From: Arthrobacter mangrovi
GTDB taxonomy: Bacteria > Actinomycetota > Actinomycetes > Actinomycetales > Micrococcaceae
Reading direction: 5' to 3'
Length of the DNA: 64,000 nucleotides
Assembly (NCBI RefSeq): GCF_026011795.1
Contig: NZ_BRVS01000001.1
Coordinates: 372,001-436,000, forward strand
The notes under the pieces are model-generated. The model searched no databases. It had not been told where the DNA came from and saw only the letters and a program-made list of their open reading frames with translations. The stretch's first letter is position 1. Every line of letters starts with the position of its first letter. Position numbers and translations under genes: made by a program. Of this stretch, positions 62,882 through 64,000 are shown piece by piece.

Positions 62882-63883
62882 ATGCTCGGTTTCGACGAAT
62901 CGGAGTTCCGCGCCCAGACGGCGAGCGCCGTCGGTCTCAGGCCGCAAATCGAAGAGCTCGTCCAGAGCCTGACCTCGCAGGGCTTCGACAACCTGTTCCT
63001 CGTCGGGGCCGGCGGGACGTACGCAGCCATGTGGCCCTACGAGCACCTGGCGGCGAAACACTCGACTCTTCCGGTCAAGGCAGCGATCGCGGCGGAACTC
63101 ACCGCCGTCGGCGACGCAACTCTGGGGGAACGCTCGGTGGCCATTTTCACCTCGGTCTCCGGCACGACGGACGACAGCCTGCGCGCGATCGAGTTCTGCA
63201 AGGCGAAAGGCGTACGCACCATCGCTTTTACGGGCTACCCGGACTCGCCGATCGCCCAGGCCGTCGACGTTGCTCTCGTTTCGCGGCCGAAGACCTGGCC
63301 GTTCGACATGCAGATGCTGCTGTTCATGACCTGCCTGCTCTCCACCCGCGGCGAATTCGCCGGCTACGAGAAGTTCGCGGACGAGCTTGCCAACCTTCCC
63401 GACGTGCTCGTCGAAGTCGCCCGGCAGGCAGAGCCTGTGGCGGCGGCGTTTGCCGAAGCACACCGGGACACCGAGTACCACTTCCTGGTAGGCGGCGGGA
63501 ACCTGTGGGGCTTCACCTACCTCTACTCCATGTGCATCCTCGAAGAAATGCAGTGGCTGCGCACAACCCGTGTACACAGCGCCGAGTTCTTCCATGGCTC
63601 GCTGGAACTTCTGGAAAAGGACACCAGCGTCATCCTGTTCCAAGGCGAAGACGAGGCCCGTGTCCTGACCGACCGCGTCGAACGGTTCGTCCGCAAGGTC
63701 TCCGACGACGTGACCATCTTCGATACGAAGGACTATCCCTTGACCGGGATCAGCGAGGAATTCCGCGGCATTCTCGCTCCTATGGTGCTCGACACGGTAA
63801 CCGGCCGGGTGAGCAAGCACCTGGAGCGCGTGCGCGAGCATTCCCTGGACCTCCGCCGGTACTACCGGGTGATGGAGTACTAG
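62882..63883 (+). CDS. SIS-domain sugar isomerase/deglycase (FrlB/AgaS-like)
   Basis: A 333-residue protein with two SIS phosphosugar-binding domains. The first has FLVGAGGTYAAMWP and FTSVSGTTDDSLRAI, and the second has FLVGGGNLWGFTYLYSMCILEEMQW. HSAEFFHGSLELL is the segment that in FrlB and GlmS relatives holds catalytic Glu and His residues. FrlB splits fructoselysine 6-phosphate to lysine and glucose 6-phosphate. That substrate is inferred from the transporter, epimerase and kinase context. GAAAGGA precedes the ATG at 62882. Confidence 0.8.
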   Translation: MLGFDESEFRAQTASAVGLRPQIEELVQSLTSQGFDNLFLVGAGGTYAAMWPYEHLAAKHSTLPVKAAIAAELTAVGDATLGERSVAIFTSVSGTTDDSLRAIEFCKAKGVRTIAFTGYPDSPIAQAVDVALVSRPKTWPFDMQMLLFMTCLLSTRGEFAGYEKFADELANLPDVLVEVARQAEPVAAAFAEAHRDTEYHFLVGGGNLWGFTYLYSMCILEEMQWLRTTRVHSAEFFHGSLELLEKDTSVILFQGEDEARVLTDRVERFVRKVSDDVTIFDTKDYPLTGISEEFRGILAPMVLDTVTGRVSKHLERVREHSLDLRRYYRVMEY

Positions 63884-63977
63884 GAGGCCGTCGCACACAG
63901 CTGATCAGCACCGCCGCAGGCGCTGCCGGCATCGAGGGTGCCGGCAGCGCCTGGACTGGCCCGGAAAGGGGCATGCA

Positions 63978-64000
63978 ATGAAGGTTCTTGGTTTCGGTGA
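63978..64000 (+). CDS. Probable PfkB-family sugar kinase, N-terminal fragment (cut by window edge)
   Basis: Only MKVLGFG and part of the next codon are visible. This is a usual PfkB kinase opening (beta strand then Gly-x-Gly). A GGAAAGGGG stretch lies upstream of the ATG at 63978. After an FrlB-like gene, a fructoselysine 6-kinase (FrlD) would be expected. The call rests on context and seven residues. Confidence 0.5.

Overview
The window comes from a high-GC Gram-positive chromosome, most likely an Arthrobacter-like member of the Micrococcaceae. This is inferred from GC-rich third codon positions, GTG/TTG starts, strong GGAGG-type ribosome sites, very tight operons with ATGA/TGATG junctions, and Excalibur and UPF0158 proteins. 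No rRNA, tRNA, CRISPR array, transposase or integrase was recognised.

Left part (1-20.9 kb): host-like catabolic modules. A ribose-type sugar ABC ATPase (with the first codons of its permease) and a short-chain dehydrogenase run leftward. An AraC-type regulator is followed by a five-gene operon: LinE/MhqO-like ring-cleaving dioxygenase, acyl-CoA-dehydrogenase-fold monooxygenase, flavin reductase and two alpha/beta hydrolases. The set suggests phenol or hydroquinone degradation. The AraC gene and the dioxygenase share an exact 13-bp motif in their upstream regions. Next come a FadR-type regulator, a DinB-like polymerase and an idonate/gluconate operon (gntK-gntP-idnO-idnD). A UPF0158 protein, an amidase + M20 amidohydrolase pair, an MHS-type transporter and a LysR regulator follow.

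Middle part (about 21.0-41.2 kb): a visibly more AT-rich accessory island. Its core is a DISARM-related defence locus on the plus strand: cytosine-5 methyltransferase, a very large GHKL-ATPase/SF2-helicase fusion, a compact UvrD-like SF1 helicase, DrmA and DrmB. The last four genes overlap end to end. A strong bidirectional terminator separates them from a convergent RelE-like/UvrD helicase and a DUF3883 protein. No DrmC (phospholipase-D nuclease) gene is visible, so this is not a canonical DISARM operon. Three surface-type genes follow: an Excalibur/HNH lipoprotein, a membrane Excalibur coiled-coil protein and a DUF4236-like protein.

Right part (41.4-64 kb): host-like catabolism again. An XRE-TetR fusion regulator leads a carnitine-degradation operon: dehydrocarnitine-cleaving enzyme, carnitine dehydrogenase and betainyl-CoA thioesterase. 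A complete Dpp/Opp-type ABC transporter and a class-C beta-lactamase-fold esterase continue it; the esterase carries a perfect 63-bp tandem duplication. A flavin reductase faces a maleate module (MatC-like carrier, maleate isomerase, divergent IclR regulator). A FCD-GntR regulator is divergent from a second MatC-like carrier and an MFS transporter. The window ends in a sugar locus resembling the fructosamine (frl) system: substrate-binding protein, two permeases and an epimerase leftward; a SIS-domain protein and the start of a probable PfkB kinase rightward. Two copies of one palindromic operator lie in the divergent promoter region.
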